A stretch of DNA of 64,000 nt from NCBI RefSeq assembly GCF_003010935.1, contig NZ_PGGN01000001.1:1612001-1676000 (forward strand), in the 5' to 3' direction. Below, one piece after another: positions 24,200-33,089 of this stretch. Below the pieces are notes generated by a model. The model was not told where the DNA came from, ran no database searches, and saw nothing but the letters and a program-made list of their open reading frames with translations. A program made the translations under genes and the position numbers. The DNA is from Phyllobacterium endophyticum. Its GTDB lineage: Bacteria > Pseudomonadota > Alphaproteobacteria > Rhizobiales > Rhizobiaceae. The first letter of the stretch is position 1; the number at the start of each line of letters is the position of its first letter.

Positions 24200-24454
24200 A
24201 TGATGAAACACCTTTCTATCTCCTTGCCCATAGCGGCTCTGATCTTGGTCACCGGCGTTCTCAACGCCGGGCCTGCCTTTGCGGCGGATTGTTCTTCGGT
24301 CGGTCAACGGGTGGCGGACTCGCAGGGCGGTACACTTGCACGGGCAACCTCTGTCGTGCAGAACGGCAAAGAAGTCTGTGTCGTGGTCGTGCTCATCCCC
24401 GGCAAGGATGGCGAACGTCCACGCCGCGTGGAAGTCGCTGTACCCGCGAATTGA
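24200..24454 (+). CDS. feuN: FeuN-like small periplasmic regulator
   Basis: 84 residues with a clear signal peptide (MKHLSISLPIAALILVTGVLNAGPAFA/AD). The mature part is only about 55 residues with two cysteines and PepSY-like strands (CSSVGQRVADSQGGTLARATSVVQNGKEVCVVVVLIPGKDGERPRRVEV). It lies 28 bp before feuP. In Sinorhizobium meliloti the small periplasmic FeuN is encoded just before feuP and restrains the FeuP-FeuQ system; size, export and position match. ATG 24203 is an equally good start. The 24110-24199 gap carries the likely promoter of the feu operon. Confidence 0.78.
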   Translation: MMKHLSISLPIAALILVTGVLNAGPAFAADCSSVGQRVADSQGGTLARATSVVQNGKEVCVVVVLIPGKDGERPRRVEVAVPAN

Positions 24455-24482
24455 TCGCCTTCCTCCGGCAAGGAAATCCTGA

Positions 24483-25154
24483 ATGAGAATACTCGTCGTA
24501 GAAGATGATCGCGACCTCAACCGTCAGTTGGTCGAAGCTTTGACCGATGCCGGCTATGTGGTGGACAAGGCTTCCGACGGCGAGGAGGGGCATTTTCTTG
24601 GCGACACCGAGCCCTATGATGCGGTGATCCTCGATATCGGCCTGCCGCAGATGGACGGGCTTACCGTTCTTGAAAAATGGCGCCGGGACGGGCGGGTCAT
24701 GCCGGTCCTCCTGTTGACTGCGCGCGATCGCTGGAGCGACAAGGTTGCCGGCATCGACGCCGGTGCCGATGATTATGTCGCCAAACCTTTCCATATCGAG
24801 GAGGTCCTGGCACGCCTGCGTGCGCTGATCCGGCGTGCCGCCGGCCACGCCTCATCGGAGATCACCTGCGGACCGCTGCGCCTCGACACGAAGACCTCGA
24901 AGGCAACGGTCAATGGTACCGCACTTAAACTCACGTCACACGAGTTCCGGCTCCTGTCCTATCTCATGCACCACATGGACGAGGTAGTATCCCGGACAGA
25001 ACTCGTCGAGCATCTGTACGACCAGGATTTCGATCGGGATTCCAACACGATCGAAGTATTTGTTGGCAGGTTGCGCAAGAAAATGGGCATGGATCTCATC
25101 GAAACCATCCGTGGCATGGGGTACCGGATCAAATCGCAGGACAACAGGTCATAG
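24483..25154 (+). CDS. feuP: FeuP-like OmpR-family response regulator
   Basis: 223 residues. The receiver domain has VVEDDRDL, phospho-acceptor Asp51 in DAVILDIGLPQMDG, LLLTARDRW and VAKPFHIEEVLARL. The winged-helix domain has ATVNGTALKLTSHEFRLLSYLMHHMDEVVSRTELVEHLYDQDFDRDSNTIEVFVGRLRKKMG. In rhizobia FeuP controls genes for periplasmic cyclic glucan export and outer-membrane functions. It lies between feuN and feuQ with short spacers, in operon layout. The assignment rests on this gene trio plus the following ccm genes; the sequence alone shows an OmpR-type regulator. Confidence 0.85.
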   Translation: MRILVVEDDRDLNRQLVEALTDAGYVVDKASDGEEGHFLGDTEPYDAVILDIGLPQMDGLTVLEKWRRDGRVMPVLLLTARDRWSDKVAGIDAGADDYVAKPFHIEEVLARLRALIRRAAGHASSEITCGPLRLDTKTSKATVNGTALKLTSHEFRLLSYLMHHMDEVVSRTELVEHLYDQDFDRDSNTIEVFVGRLRKKMGMDLIETIRGMGYRIKSQDNRS

Positions 25155-25221
25155 AGGCGTTTGATCCCGGCCTGGCGGGCGCTTTATCAGGCCTGGATTC
25201 GAGAAAAAGGCAGGACGACGC

Positions 25222-26607
25222 GTGAAAATCCCGCTGACCGGCTATCTTCCCAGCCTGCGTTCCCTATCGCTTCGCGTCATCATGCTCTCGACGTTGTGGA
25301 CTGTAATCTCCTTCGTCGCCATCGCCACCATCATCTCGACCATCTATGGCGAATCGCGCCTGCAAAGCTTCAAGCAATTGCTGTCCGCCCATCTCTTCAG
25401 TGTGATCGCATCAGTCAGCGTCAATGACGGTACGCTTGCGGGCCGTCCAGACCCCGGAGAGGTACGCTATTCAAGCCCGCTTTCCGGTTGGTACTGGTCC
25501 GTCGAACCTGTTGCGGACAATTTGAAGGGTTCGTTGAAATCGGTCTCGCTCGGCGATCGTGAAATCGACTCTCCCTCGACCCTCAATGTTCCCTTCGACA
25601 CGTCCTTCCAGCGTTCCTACGTGGAACCGGGCCCCAACGGCCAGCAGCTTTCCGTGGTCGAAACCGAAGTCGTGCTCGATGCGGAAAATCGCGTTGCCAG
25701 GTTCAGGGTCATGGGCAATCTGAGCGAGGTCGAAGGCGAGATCGCTCATTTCCGCAATACGCTTTACTTTTATCTCGGTGTGTTCGGTCTCGGCGGCACG
25801 TTGATCAACGCCGCCGTGATCCTCTTCGGTTTGCGGCCACTCGATCGTGTTCGCCGTTCCCTCGCTGACATCCGCGAGGGCAAAGTCTCAAGGCTCGATG
25901 AACGTTTGCCCGACGAGATCGCACCGCTGGCGCGCGAGATGAACGCCCTCATCGAAAACAATCGCCGCATAATGGAACGATCACGCACGCAGGTCGGCAA
26001 TCTTGCACACTCGCTCAAGACGCCCCTGTCGGTGCTCGTGAATGAAAGCCGCACCATCGGCGGAACGGAAGGACGGCTTATTGCCGAGCAGAGCGAAGCC
26101 ATGCAGGTTCAGGTGCAGCATTATCTGCAACGCGCCCGGGTAGCCGCACAGCGCGACAGCGTGGTGTTTCGCGCGCCGGTCACGCCGATCCTCGGGCGGC
26201 TGGTGCGGGTAACGAGAAAGCTCAACCCAGAGATGGAGGTCCAATTCAACAACTACATGGATGACGCCATCTTTGCCGGAGAGCAGGAAGACCTGGAGGA
26301 GGTGGTCGGGAACCTCCTGGAAAACGCGGGAAAATGGGGCCGCAAGGTCATTCGGCTTACACTTGCGAAAGTCGATAGCGGACTTGAAATCAGCGTCGAG
26401 GATGACGGCGATGGTCTGGCGCCAGAGCAGATAAAGGATGCGCTGACACGCGGCAAACGTCTCGACGAGACCAAGCCGGGAACGGGTCTCGGCCTCTCGA
26501 TCGTTCATGATACGGTGCGCGAATATGGCGGCACGCTCCGGCTGGAACGAAGCGCCGAGCTTGGCGGTCTGGCGGCGAGGCTGACACTTCCGGTCGCGGG
26601 CACCTGA
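25222..26607 (+). CDS. feuQ: FeuQ-like sensor histidine kinase
   Basis: 461 residues starting at GTG 25222. Two membrane segments (about 15-42 and 180-203, VFGLGGTLINAAVILFGL) enclose a periplasmic sensor domain of about 135 residues. HAMP-like sequence follows (RPLDRVRRSLADIREG), then the dimerisation helix with His263 in VGNLAHSLKTPLSVLVNE, and ATP-binding boxes NLLENAGKWG, EDDGDGLAPEQ and GTGLGLSIVHDTV. It is the cognate kinase of the adjacent FeuP-like regulator; FeuN, exported to the periplasm, could contact its sensor domain. Confidence 0.85.
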   Translation: MKIPLTGYLPSLRSLSLRVIMLSTLWTVISFVAIATIISTIYGESRLQSFKQLLSAHLFSVIASVSVNDGTLAGRPDPGEVRYSSPLSGWYWSVEPVADNLKGSLKSVSLGDREIDSPSTLNVPFDTSFQRSYVEPGPNGQQLSVVETEVVLDAENRVARFRVMGNLSEVEGEIAHFRNTLYFYLGVFGLGGTLINAAVILFGLRPLDRVRRSLADIREGKVSRLDERLPDEIAPLAREMNALIENNRRIMERSRTQVGNLAHSLKTPLSVLVNESRTIGGTEGRLIAEQSEAMQVQVQHYLQRARVAAQRDSVVFRAPVTPILGRLVRVTRKLNPEMEVQFNNYMDDAIFAGEQEDLEEVVGNLLENAGKWGRKVIRLTLAKVDSGLEISVEDDGDGLAPEQIKDALTRGKRLDETKPGTGLGLSIVHDTVREYGGTLRLERSAELGGLAARLTLPVAGT

Positions 26608-26677
26608 ATCGAGCTTGCAAGCGAGCGGCTTATCGGGCCATAAAAGGCCACTGCAAAGGATACCCTAAAACGGACCA

Positions 26678-27109
26678 ATGATGAAATTTCATATAGTCAT
26701 TTCCCTGCTTGTCGTTGTTGTTTTGGCCGGCTGCTCCACAGCTCCAAAAAACAACGGCGGAAGTACGCTGAGCAAACTGACGGGTGGCTCGAAATCGGCT
26801 ACGACGGGGGTTCTCGCAGCGCTCGGCAATGGTTTGATCGGAAACAACCCATCTCTGGACGCATCGGATCGCAAGCGGGCCTTGCAAGCCGAATATCAGG
26901 CGCTGGAATATTCTCCAGCAGGCAAGACCATCGAATGGAAAAACAGCAGCGGCAGCCGCAGTGGCGAAGTCGTTGCGGCGCAGCCTTATCAGGTCGGCTC
27001 GCAAAATTGCCGCCAATACACGCACACCGTGCGCATCGACGGTACACCGCAATCCTCGCGAGGCACAGCTTGCCGGAACGAGGACGGCAGCTGGACGCCT
27101 TTGACCTAA
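26678..27109 (+). CDS. Outer-membrane lipoprotein, 17 kDa antigen/RT0821-like
   Basis: 143 residues. The signal peptide ends in the lipobox LAGC (VVVVLAGCSTAPKN), so the cysteine near residue 19 is lipidated. Then comes a Gly/Ala-rich region (GVLAALGNGLIGN) and a C-terminal domain with ALEYSPAGKTIEWKNSSGSRSGEVVAAQPYQVG, NCRQYTHTV and GTACRNEDGSW. The C-terminal pattern, a TAC-RN-DG-W ending, is that of the RT0821/Lpp0805-type surface proteins. It lies in the same direction as feuPQ; a hairpin downstream ends the unit. Confidence 0.8.
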   Translation: MMKFHIVISLLVVVVLAGCSTAPKNNGGSTLSKLTGGSKSATTGVLAALGNGLIGNNPSLDASDRKRALQAEYQALEYSPAGKTIEWKNSSGSRSGEVVAAQPYQVGSQNCRQYTHTVRIDGTPQSSRGTACRNEDGSWTPLT

Positions 27110-27150
27110 GGTCCGGACGCAGCTAGGCAATCTCTTTTTAATCGGACGAA

Positions 27151-27179
27151 GTCAGCCGCGAGCAACCCTCGCGGCTGAC
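27151..27179 (+). terminator. Strong hairpin after the lipoprotein gene
   Basis: A 12-bp perfect stem, GTCAGCCGCGAG/CTCGCGGCTGAC, with loop CAACC, 41 bp after the stop codon. The sequence after it has no T-run close by (TTTTCCTTTT about 18 bases on), so termination efficiency is uncertain. Confidence 0.6.
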
Positions 27180-27276
27180 AGTGCTCCGGACATCTTTTCC
27201 TTTTCAGCGGATAATTATCGCACAGCAGTCAAATTGCGAGTGGTAATAGGAATATTTTCATAGAAACGGACATAGT

Positions 27277-28290
27277 ATGTTAGAAGAGCTATTGCTGAGA
27301 ATTTCCACTAAGCAGCGGATCCTTGCTGCGAAAATGAGAATTCACACCCCTCAATCGGATGCCGCAATGCTGGCCCTGATCAGGGCCGAGATCAGGATGA
27401 ACGAGGGTTTCCTGGATATCGTCGATTCATATTTTCTCGGACGCAAGGCGAATTTCCATCCCGACCAGCCCCGTGTTCCCGCGGGAAATCCAGACGGCGG
27501 GCAATGGACCGGTGAGAGTGGTGGATCCTCAGGCTTGGTGCAGCCGGTATACATGCGTCGTGAAGACCCGCTTTCATCCCCCATGGCCTTGAGTGGCGGT
27601 GGAAGCGGCGGCATAGCCGGCGGAGGAACGGGTTCTGGCATCCTGCTTGCACCTCACCTTTTGCGCGAGGGAGGACGTTCCACCGGGCTGTTACCCGCAG
27701 AAGATGCCATTGCCGAATATAACCGGCTCTCCAATCAGCGGGATCCGAGCCTCAAGCCGGTCCTGCTGTTTCGTCCGAAGGACTGGGGTGAGGACGATCA
27801 ACTCCAGCCAGGAAGGCGAGTGAAGGCAACTGTCAAACTGTTGACGAAGAATGAGGTCAAAAGATATTGCCCGGAAATCGGCATCGTCCAGTCGCTAGCA
27901 AACGAGGCGGTCAAAAGGGCTGAACCGCCGTCTGACTACGAGACGCCGTGGTTGTTTGGCACAGCTGCGCATGCGAATTTGAAGAAGCTCGCCAACGCAA
28001 ATTATCCCAACATCTTGCGCACCGAACGATCGTATTTAAAGTTTGCGGAGGAGATTGCAGCAGATAAAAACCCTGATTATCTTGCCAAGTACGGCCTCAA
28101 GAATACTGTTCGAATTGATATACTGGGTCCTGAACGGGATAATCGTGTATGTGTCCATGATTTCAAAACGGGGCGAGCGGGCGTCAGCGTTCCCCGAGCA
28201 ATCGAGATGCGAAACGCTGTTCACAAGATTCACAACAAGCTTACAGATATTATCATTGTCGAAATCAATTTTGATGAGTACTGGAAATGA
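27277..28290 (+). CDS. Toxin G: PDQPRVPAGNPDGGQWT-type polymorphic toxin with PD-(D/E)XK-like nuclease tip
   Basis: 337 residues from ATG 27277. The N-terminus (MLEELLLRISTKQRILAAKM, MLALIRAEIRMNEGFLDIV) is helical and unlike the GTA-array linker, but it leads into the same motif (27457-27510) and a Gly/Ser-rich hinge. The C-terminal about 190 residues contain GTAAHANLKKLANANYP, LRTERSYLKF, then TVRIDILGP followed by VCVHDFKTGRAG. The D...(D/E)xK pattern (RIDI ... HDFKTG) is that of a restriction-endonuclease-like fold, so a DNase tip is likely. The stop overlaps the partner gene (ATGA). Located between the feu and ccm operons; probably an inserted cassette. Confidence 0.72.
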   Translation: MLEELLLRISTKQRILAAKMRIHTPQSDAAMLALIRAEIRMNEGFLDIVDSYFLGRKANFHPDQPRVPAGNPDGGQWTGESGGSSGLVQPVYMRREDPLSSPMALSGGGSGGIAGGGTGSGILLAPHLLREGGRSTGLLPAEDAIAEYNRLSNQRDPSLKPVLLFRPKDWGEDDQLQPGRRVKATVKLLTKNEVKRYCPEIGIVQSLANEAVKRAEPPSDYETPWLFGTAAHANLKKLANANYPNILRTERSYLKFAEEIAADKNPDYLAKYGLKNTVRIDILGPERDNRVCVHDFKTGRAGVSVPRAIEMRNAVHKIHNKLTDIIIVEINFDEYWK

Positions 28291-28931
28291 CCACAACCGC
28301 CCAAGTCAACGAGGCGTTGATGCCTCTTGTTGCCCGTCATTCGGATCTGGTGCTCATTGGGCGATTTCTCATTGTCAAGCCGGTTCACCACATATTGCGC
28401 GGCGTCTTTGTTGATCGGAGTAGCGACAAACGATCGTTCGAACCGCACATTGTTACTTATCCGCTTGTGCCTGCACAAAAGGACATAATGCTGGGATGGA
28501 ATCCTGTATGGCTCTTCGACCAATCTGTGGGCATGTGGGATGTAACCAAACCAGATACCGTTACGGCCATGAGGAACCATATTGAAGGAATTGCCTTGCC
28601 ACGGCTTCGGGCAATGAAGACGTTCGATGACTACATCGCACACGAGCGCTCGAAGTCGACGACGTTTGATGGTCATTTTGATGATCGCGTATTCACCAAC
28701 ATATTCGTGGCCGCAGCTCTCGGCGATTTCAGCAAGGCTTTGCAGTTGCGGCCGCAGGACACGAGAATAGAGCCATATTTTACCAAGGTTGCACCTGATT
28801 TTTTTCCGGCATTGGAGGCGAGCGACAGGGAGTTTATTGCAAAAACCCTCCACCAATGGGAGGAGGCCACCGTCAAGGCACACAAGATGGAGCATATCTG
28901 GGAGCCCACGCCGTTCCCGCTGGAGCTTTGA
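28287..28931 (+). CDS. Putative immunity protein for toxin G
   Basis: 214 residues; the ATG overlaps the toxin stop by 4 bp. It is soluble, with no signal peptide: NEALMPLVARHSDLVLIGRFLIVKPVHHILRGVFVDRSSDKRSFEPH, then GWNPVWLFDQSVGMWDV and HQWEEATVKAHKMEHIWEP. Proteins of this length and pattern often follow rhizobial PDGGQWT-type toxins, but I cannot name the family. The coupling makes a toxin-antidote pair the simplest reading. A gap of 82 bp precedes ccmI. Confidence 0.6.
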   Translation: MTTTAQVNEALMPLVARHSDLVLIGRFLIVKPVHHILRGVFVDRSSDKRSFEPHIVTYPLVPAQKDIMLGWNPVWLFDQSVGMWDVTKPDTVTAMRNHIEGIALPRLRAMKTFDDYIAHERSKSTTFDGHFDDRVFTNIFVAAALGDFSKALQLRPQDTRIEPYFTKVAPDFFPALEASDREFIAKTLHQWEEATVKAHKMEHIWEPTPFPLEL

Positions 28932-29013
28932 ACTGTTCCAACCTTTGCGGCGAATTGCCCTATCAATTTAAATCCATTTGGATTTTACGCGGGGGTGGGG
29001 GTATGTCTCACCC

Positions 29014-30186
29014 ATGGTTTTCTGGATTTCCGCTGCTGTTCTTACCGTAGTTGCGACGCTGCTTGTGCTTCTGCCGTTGACGCGGCGCATCCATGCGCCC
29101 GTCTCGGACAATCAATATGATGTCGAGGTCTACCGCGATCAGCTGCGCGAACTCGATGCCGATGAAAAGCGCGGTCTCATCGACCCTGCCAGCAGCGAGC
29201 AGGCACGCGCCGAAATCGGACGCCGCCTTCTTAAATCAGCCAAGGCTGTCGAGGAGGACAAGGCGCTCGTCCGGCCGACGAAAAGCGCAACGCGCGAGTG
29301 GCTCACGCTCGCAACAGTTCTCGCCATCCCGTTGATTTCCTGGGGGATATACGCGAAGACGGGCTCGCCTGACTTGCCGGCGCAACCCTTGGCTGAACGC
29401 CTCGCGAAGCCGGCGGACCAGAGCACGCCCGCAGAACTGATCGCGCGCGCCGAAGCCCACCTCACGCTCAACCCGGACGATGGTCAAGGCTGGGAGGTGC
29501 TTGCGCCAATATATTTGCGGCTTGGCCGCCCGGCCGATGCCGTGACCGCCTACAGGCACGCGATCCGCCTCAATGGCGACAGCGCAGCGCGCCAGCTCGG
29601 ACTGGGTCAGGCGATGGCAGCCGCTGCCGATGGAAAGATCACTCCTGAAGCCGAGGCGGTGTTGAAGCATGCTCTTGAACTCGATCCGAGCGATATGCGG
29701 CCGCAATTCTACATCATCGATGGCTGGATGCAGCAGGGCCGCCTGCCGGAGGCGCGGGATCTTATCCGTAAGCTCCTGGCGGAGGCGCCTGCGGATGTTC
29801 CCTGGCGCGATCAGGCGCAGGCCGCCTTGACGAGGCTTGATCAAGAGATTGCAGGTGATGCGCCCGACGTCAGCGACGTGGAGAAAACGGGTCCCGATGC
29901 TTCGCAGGTCGAGGCCGCAGCGGGCATGAACAACCAGGATCCCGCCGCGATGATCGAAGGCATGGTGGCGAACCTTGCCGAGAAATTGAAACAATCGCCT
30001 GACGATATCGAAGGCTGGGAACGGCTCGTCCGGTCCTATGTGGTTCTCAACCGGCCCAACGACGCGCTTGACGCATTGGCGCGGGCGAGAAAAGCGCTGG
30101 CTGCGGACAAGATCGCAAGACTGGACGCGGTGGCGAGCGAACTCGGCCTTGCGGACGAACCGGACCAACCGGAGACCAATCGATGA
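29014..30186 (+). CDS. ccmI: Cytochrome c maturation protein CcmI (CycH)
   Basis: 390 residues from ATG 29014; a TTG 12 codons upstream was rejected as less likely. The first membrane segment ([22 protein letters not shown]) and second ([20 protein letters not shown]) enclose a cytosolic loop with [24 protein letters not shown], the CcmI hallmark. The periplasmic part has TPR repeats ([58 protein letters not shown]). It chaperones apocytochrome c for haem ligation by CcmF-CcmH. It overlaps ccmE by 4 bp as the first gene of ccmI-E-F-H. Confidence 0.93.
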   Translation: MVFWISAAVLTVVATLLVLLPLTRRIHAPVSDNQYDVEVYRDQLRELDADEKRGLIDPASSEQARAEIGRRLLKSAKAVEEDKALVRPTKSATREWLTLATVLAIPLISWGIYAKTGSPDLPAQPLAERLAKPADQSTPAELIARAEAHLTLNPDDGQGWEVLAPIYLRLGRPADAVTAYRHAIRLNGDSAARQLGLGQAMAAAADGKITPEAEAVLKHALELDPSDMRPQFYIIDGWMQQGRLPEARDLIRKLLAEAPADVPWRDQAQAALTRLDQEIAGDAPDVSDVEKTGPDASQVEAAAGMNNQDPAAMIEGMVANLAEKLKQSPDDIEGWERLVRSYVVLNRPNDALDALARARKALAADKIARLDAVASELGLADEPDQPETNR

Positions 30187-30629
30187 CGCGCAAACAGAAG
30201 CGGCTCTCGGTAATCGGCGGCGGACTGCTTGTTCTGGCGGTTGCGGCGGCCCTGGTGCTATTCGCGCTGCAGCAGAAGATCGCGTTTTTTCGCATGCCTT
30301 CCGATATTCAGTCGTCCGATGTGGAATCGGAGTCGCGTTTCCGTCTCGGCGGTCTCGTAGAAAAGGGCAGTGTCGTACGCGGCGATGGCACGAAGATCAG
30401 GTTCTCGGTCACGGACCATGTAAAAAGTGTTCCGGTGACCTATGATGGCATTCTGCCGGATTTGTTCCGCGAGGATCAAGGCGTCGTTATCGAAGGCAAG
30501 TTCATGCCTGGCGGTGCTTTCGTGGCCGACAGCGTTCTAGCCAAACACGACGAGAATTACATGCCGAAGGAAGTTGCCGACAGCCTGAAGGCCAAGGGCG
30601 TCTGGCAGGGGGAGGCCAAGCAGCCGTGA
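30183..30629 (+). CDS. ccmE: Haem chaperone CcmE (CycJ)
   Basis: 148 residues: [36 protein letters not shown] (membrane anchor), [55 protein letters not shown], and [13 protein letters not shown]. The His of KHDENYMP is the residue to which haem is covalently attached before transfer to CcmF. Length and motifs are standard. It is coupled to both ccmI and ccmF by ATGA/GTGA overlaps. Confidence 0.96.
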   Translation: MTRKQKRLSVIGGGLLVLAVAAALVLFALQQKIAFFRMPSDIQSSDVESESRFRLGGLVEKGSVVRGDGTKIRFSVTDHVKSVPVTYDGILPDLFREDQGVVIEGKFMPGGAFVADSVLAKHDENYMPKEVADSLKAKGVWQGEAKQP

Positions 30630-32614
30630 CCGTCGAACTCGGACATTTCGCGCTGGTATTGGCGCTGGCGCTATCGATCATCCAGGCTGTGTTGCCTGTG
30701 CTTGGCGCACGTCGCAACGATGACCGCATGATGGCTGTCGCGGTCCCCGCTTCATTCACTGTGTTTGCCCTGATCGCGCTTTCTTTTGCGGCGCTCACCT
30801 CTGCCCACGTTCTATCGGACTTTTCGGTGCAGAATGTCTTTGAAAACTCGCACTCGCAAAAGCCGATGCTCTACAAGTTCACGGGAGTCTGGGGCAACCA
30901 CGAAGGCTCGATGCTGCTCTGGGTTTTGATCCTGAGCTTCTTCACCGCTCTCGTCGCCTATTTCGGCAATAATCTGCCGCCGGCGCTGAAGGCCAATGTC
31001 CTCGGCGTACAAGCCTGGATCGGCAGTGCCTTCCTGCTCTTCATCGTCGGCACGTCCAATCCCTTCGCGCGGCTCAATCCTGCCCCGGTGGAAGGGCGGG
31101 ACCTCAACCCGATCCTCCAGGATATCGGCCTCGCCATTCACCCGCCCATGCTTTACCTCGGCTATGTCGGCTTTTCCGTGTGCTTCTCCTTTGCGGTTGC
31201 GGCGCTGATCGACGGCCGCATCGACGCCGCCTGGGCGCGCTGGGTGCGGCCCTGGACACTGACTGCCTGGATATTCCTGACCGGCGGTATCGCAATGGGC
31301 TCCTACTGGGCCTATTATGAGCTCGGCTGGGGTGGTTGGTGGTTCTGGGATCCTGTCGAAAACGCATCGTTCATGCCCTGGCTTGCAGGAACGGCGCTGC
31401 TGCATTCGGCGCTGGTCATGGAAAAGCGATCGGCATTGAAAATCTGGACAATTCTCCTTGCGATTCTGACTTTCTCACTCTCGCTGCTCGGCACATTCCT
31501 TGTGCGCTCGGGCGTGCTGACGTCGGTGCATACATTTGCCACAGATCCCGGCCGTGGGCTGTTCATCCTGGCGATCCTCGTGCTCTTCATCGGCGGTTCG
31601 CTTGCGCTGTTCGCCTGGCGAGCGCAGACGCTGGCTCCGGGTGGCCTGTTTCAGCCTATTTCGCGCGAGGGTGCGCTGGTTTTCAACAATCTGTTTTTGA
31701 CCACCGCGGCCGCGACCGTGCTGATCGGCACGCTTTATCCCTTGCTGCTGGAATCGCTGACCGGCGAGAAGATTTCCGTTGGTGCACCATTCTTCAATCT
31801 GACTTTCGGGCCGTTGATGATCCCGCTGCTGGCCGCCGTTCCATTCGGGCCGCTTTTGGCATGGAAGCGCGGCGATATCCTCGCCGTGGCGCAACGGTTG
31901 ATGACGGCTTTTTTCCTCGCACTGCTTGTCGTGGCACTGGTTCTTTACAAAACCTCCGCATCTGGCGTGCTGGCGGCCTTCGGCATCGGCCTCGCTGCCT
32001 GGCTCATGCTGGGCGCCGTGACCGATATCTGGCTGAAAGCCGGCCTTGGCAAGGCGTCGGCCCGTGCCACTTTTCAACGTATCATCGGTCTGCCGCGCTC
32101 GGTTTTCGGCACCGCATTTGCCCATTTTGGCCTCGGGGTCACCCTTCTTGGCATCGTTGCCACAACGACATTCGCAACTGAAAGCGTGCTGGTGATGAAG
32201 CCTGGCGATGGCATTCGCGCGGGTGGGTATACGCTGCGGTTCGATCGTGTCGATGCTGTGAAAGGTTCGAACTACACCGAGGACCAGGGCAGGTTCACAA
32301 TCATGAACGACGAAGGGCAGCCGGTGACCGATCTTCTCTCGGCCAAGCGTTTCTTCCCTGTTCGCAAGATGCAGACGACCGAGGCTGGCATCAAGACATT
32401 CATGTTCAGTCAGCTTTATGTTTCGCTCGGCGATGCGGCCAAGGATGGCGGGATCGTGGTCAGGATATGGTGGAAGCCGCTGGTTACCCTGATCTGGCTC
32501 GGCGGGATGGTCATGATGATTGGCGGCTGCATGTCACTGCTCGACCGCCGGCTGCGCATTGGCGCGCCAAACAGGGCGAAGCGAAAGCCACAGCCAGCAC
32601 GGACCGTCGCATGA
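30626..32614 (+). CDS. ccmF: Cytochrome c haem lyase subunit CcmF (CycK)
   Basis: 662 residues from GTG 30626, about 15 membrane segments. It has the tryptophan-rich WWD haem-handling loop ([20 protein letters not shown]), conserved histidines in [17 protein letters not shown], and a periplasmic C-terminal domain ([26 protein letters not shown]). It transfers haem from CcmE to the CXXCH cysteines of apocytochromes. Overlaps ccmE and ccmH by 4 bp each. Confidence 0.96.
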   Translation: MTVELGHFALVLALALSIIQAVLPVLGARRNDDRMMAVAVPASFTVFALIALSFAALTSAHVLSDFSVQNVFENSHSQKPMLYKFTGVWGNHEGSMLLWVLILSFFTALVAYFGNNLPPALKANVLGVQAWIGSAFLLFIVGTSNPFARLNPAPVEGRDLNPILQDIGLAIHPPMLYLGYVGFSVCFSFAVAALIDGRIDAAWARWVRPWTLTAWIFLTGGIAMGSYWAYYELGWGGWWFWDPVENASFMPWLAGTALLHSALVMEKRSALKIWTILLAILTFSLSLLGTFLVRSGVLTSVHTFATDPGRGLFILAILVLFIGGSLALFAWRAQTLAPGGLFQPISREGALVFNNLFLTTAAATVLIGTLYPLLLESLTGEKISVGAPFFNLTFGPLMIPLLAAVPFGPLLAWKRGDILAVAQRLMTAFFLALLVVALVLYKTSASGVLAAFGIGLAAWLMLGAVTDIWLKAGLGKASARATFQRIIGLPRSVFGTAFAHFGLGVTLLGIVATTTFATESVLVMKPGDGIRAGGYTLRFDRVDAVKGSNYTEDQGRFTIMNDEGQPVTDLLSAKRFFPVRKMQTTEAGIKTFMFSQLYVSLGDAAKDGGIVVRIWWKPLVTLIWLGGMVMMIGGCMSLLDRRLRIGAPNRAKRKPQPARTVA

Positions 32615-33087
32615 GACGGCTGGTTGCAGCCCTGGCCCTCGGCCTCGCGCTTTGCTTTGCTGCAACTGGCGCGCAAGCCCTGTCGCCGGACGAGATGCTG
32701 TCCAACCCCGTGCTTGAAAAACGCGCCCGCAACATCTCAGCGGAATTGCGCTGCATGGTGTGCCAGAACGAATCAATCGACGATTCCAATGCCGATCTTG
32801 CCCGGGATCTGCGCGTGCTCGTTCGCGAAAGGCTGGTCGCCGGCGATACGGACGAGCAGGTGCTCGAATTCCTCGTGGCGCGCTATGGTGAATTCGTCCT
32901 GCTCCGGCCGCGCTTGCAGACGAGCACGCTGCTGCTCTGGGGGTTCCCCATCGTGGTTCTGCTTGCGGGCGGCGTTGCGATCATTATTTCGATCCGCCGG
33001 CGCCGCGCGACTTCAGTTGATACGGCGCCGCTTTCCGAGAAAGAGAATCAACAGCTGCACAAGCTCTTCACCGGGACCGGAGATTGA
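32611..33087 (+). CDS. ccmH: CcmH (CycL) apocytochrome thiol reductase subunit
   Basis: 158 residues from ATG 32611. Signal peptide ([23 protein letters not shown]), then ELRCMVCQNESIDDSNADLARDLRVLVRERL with the redox CxxC (CMVC), RYGEFVLLRP, one C-terminal membrane segment (LLLWGFPIVVLLAGGVAIIISI) and a short cytosolic tail. It keeps apocytochrome cysteines reduced for CcmF. Last gene of the ccm operon; its stop lies 2 bp from the end of the converging hydrolase gene. Confidence 0.95.
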   Translation: MRRLVAALALGLALCFAATGAQALSPDEMLSNPVLEKRARNISAELRCMVCQNESIDDSNADLARDLRVLVRERLVAGDTDEQVLEFLVARYGEFVLLRPRLQTSTLLLWGFPIVVLLAGGVAIIISIRRRRATSVDTAPLSEKENQQLHKLFTGTGD

Positions 33088-33089
33088 GC

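Noticed and set aside
31336-32181. 281-codon plus-strand frame
   Set aside because: Shifted frame inside ccmF; no RBS and no motif.
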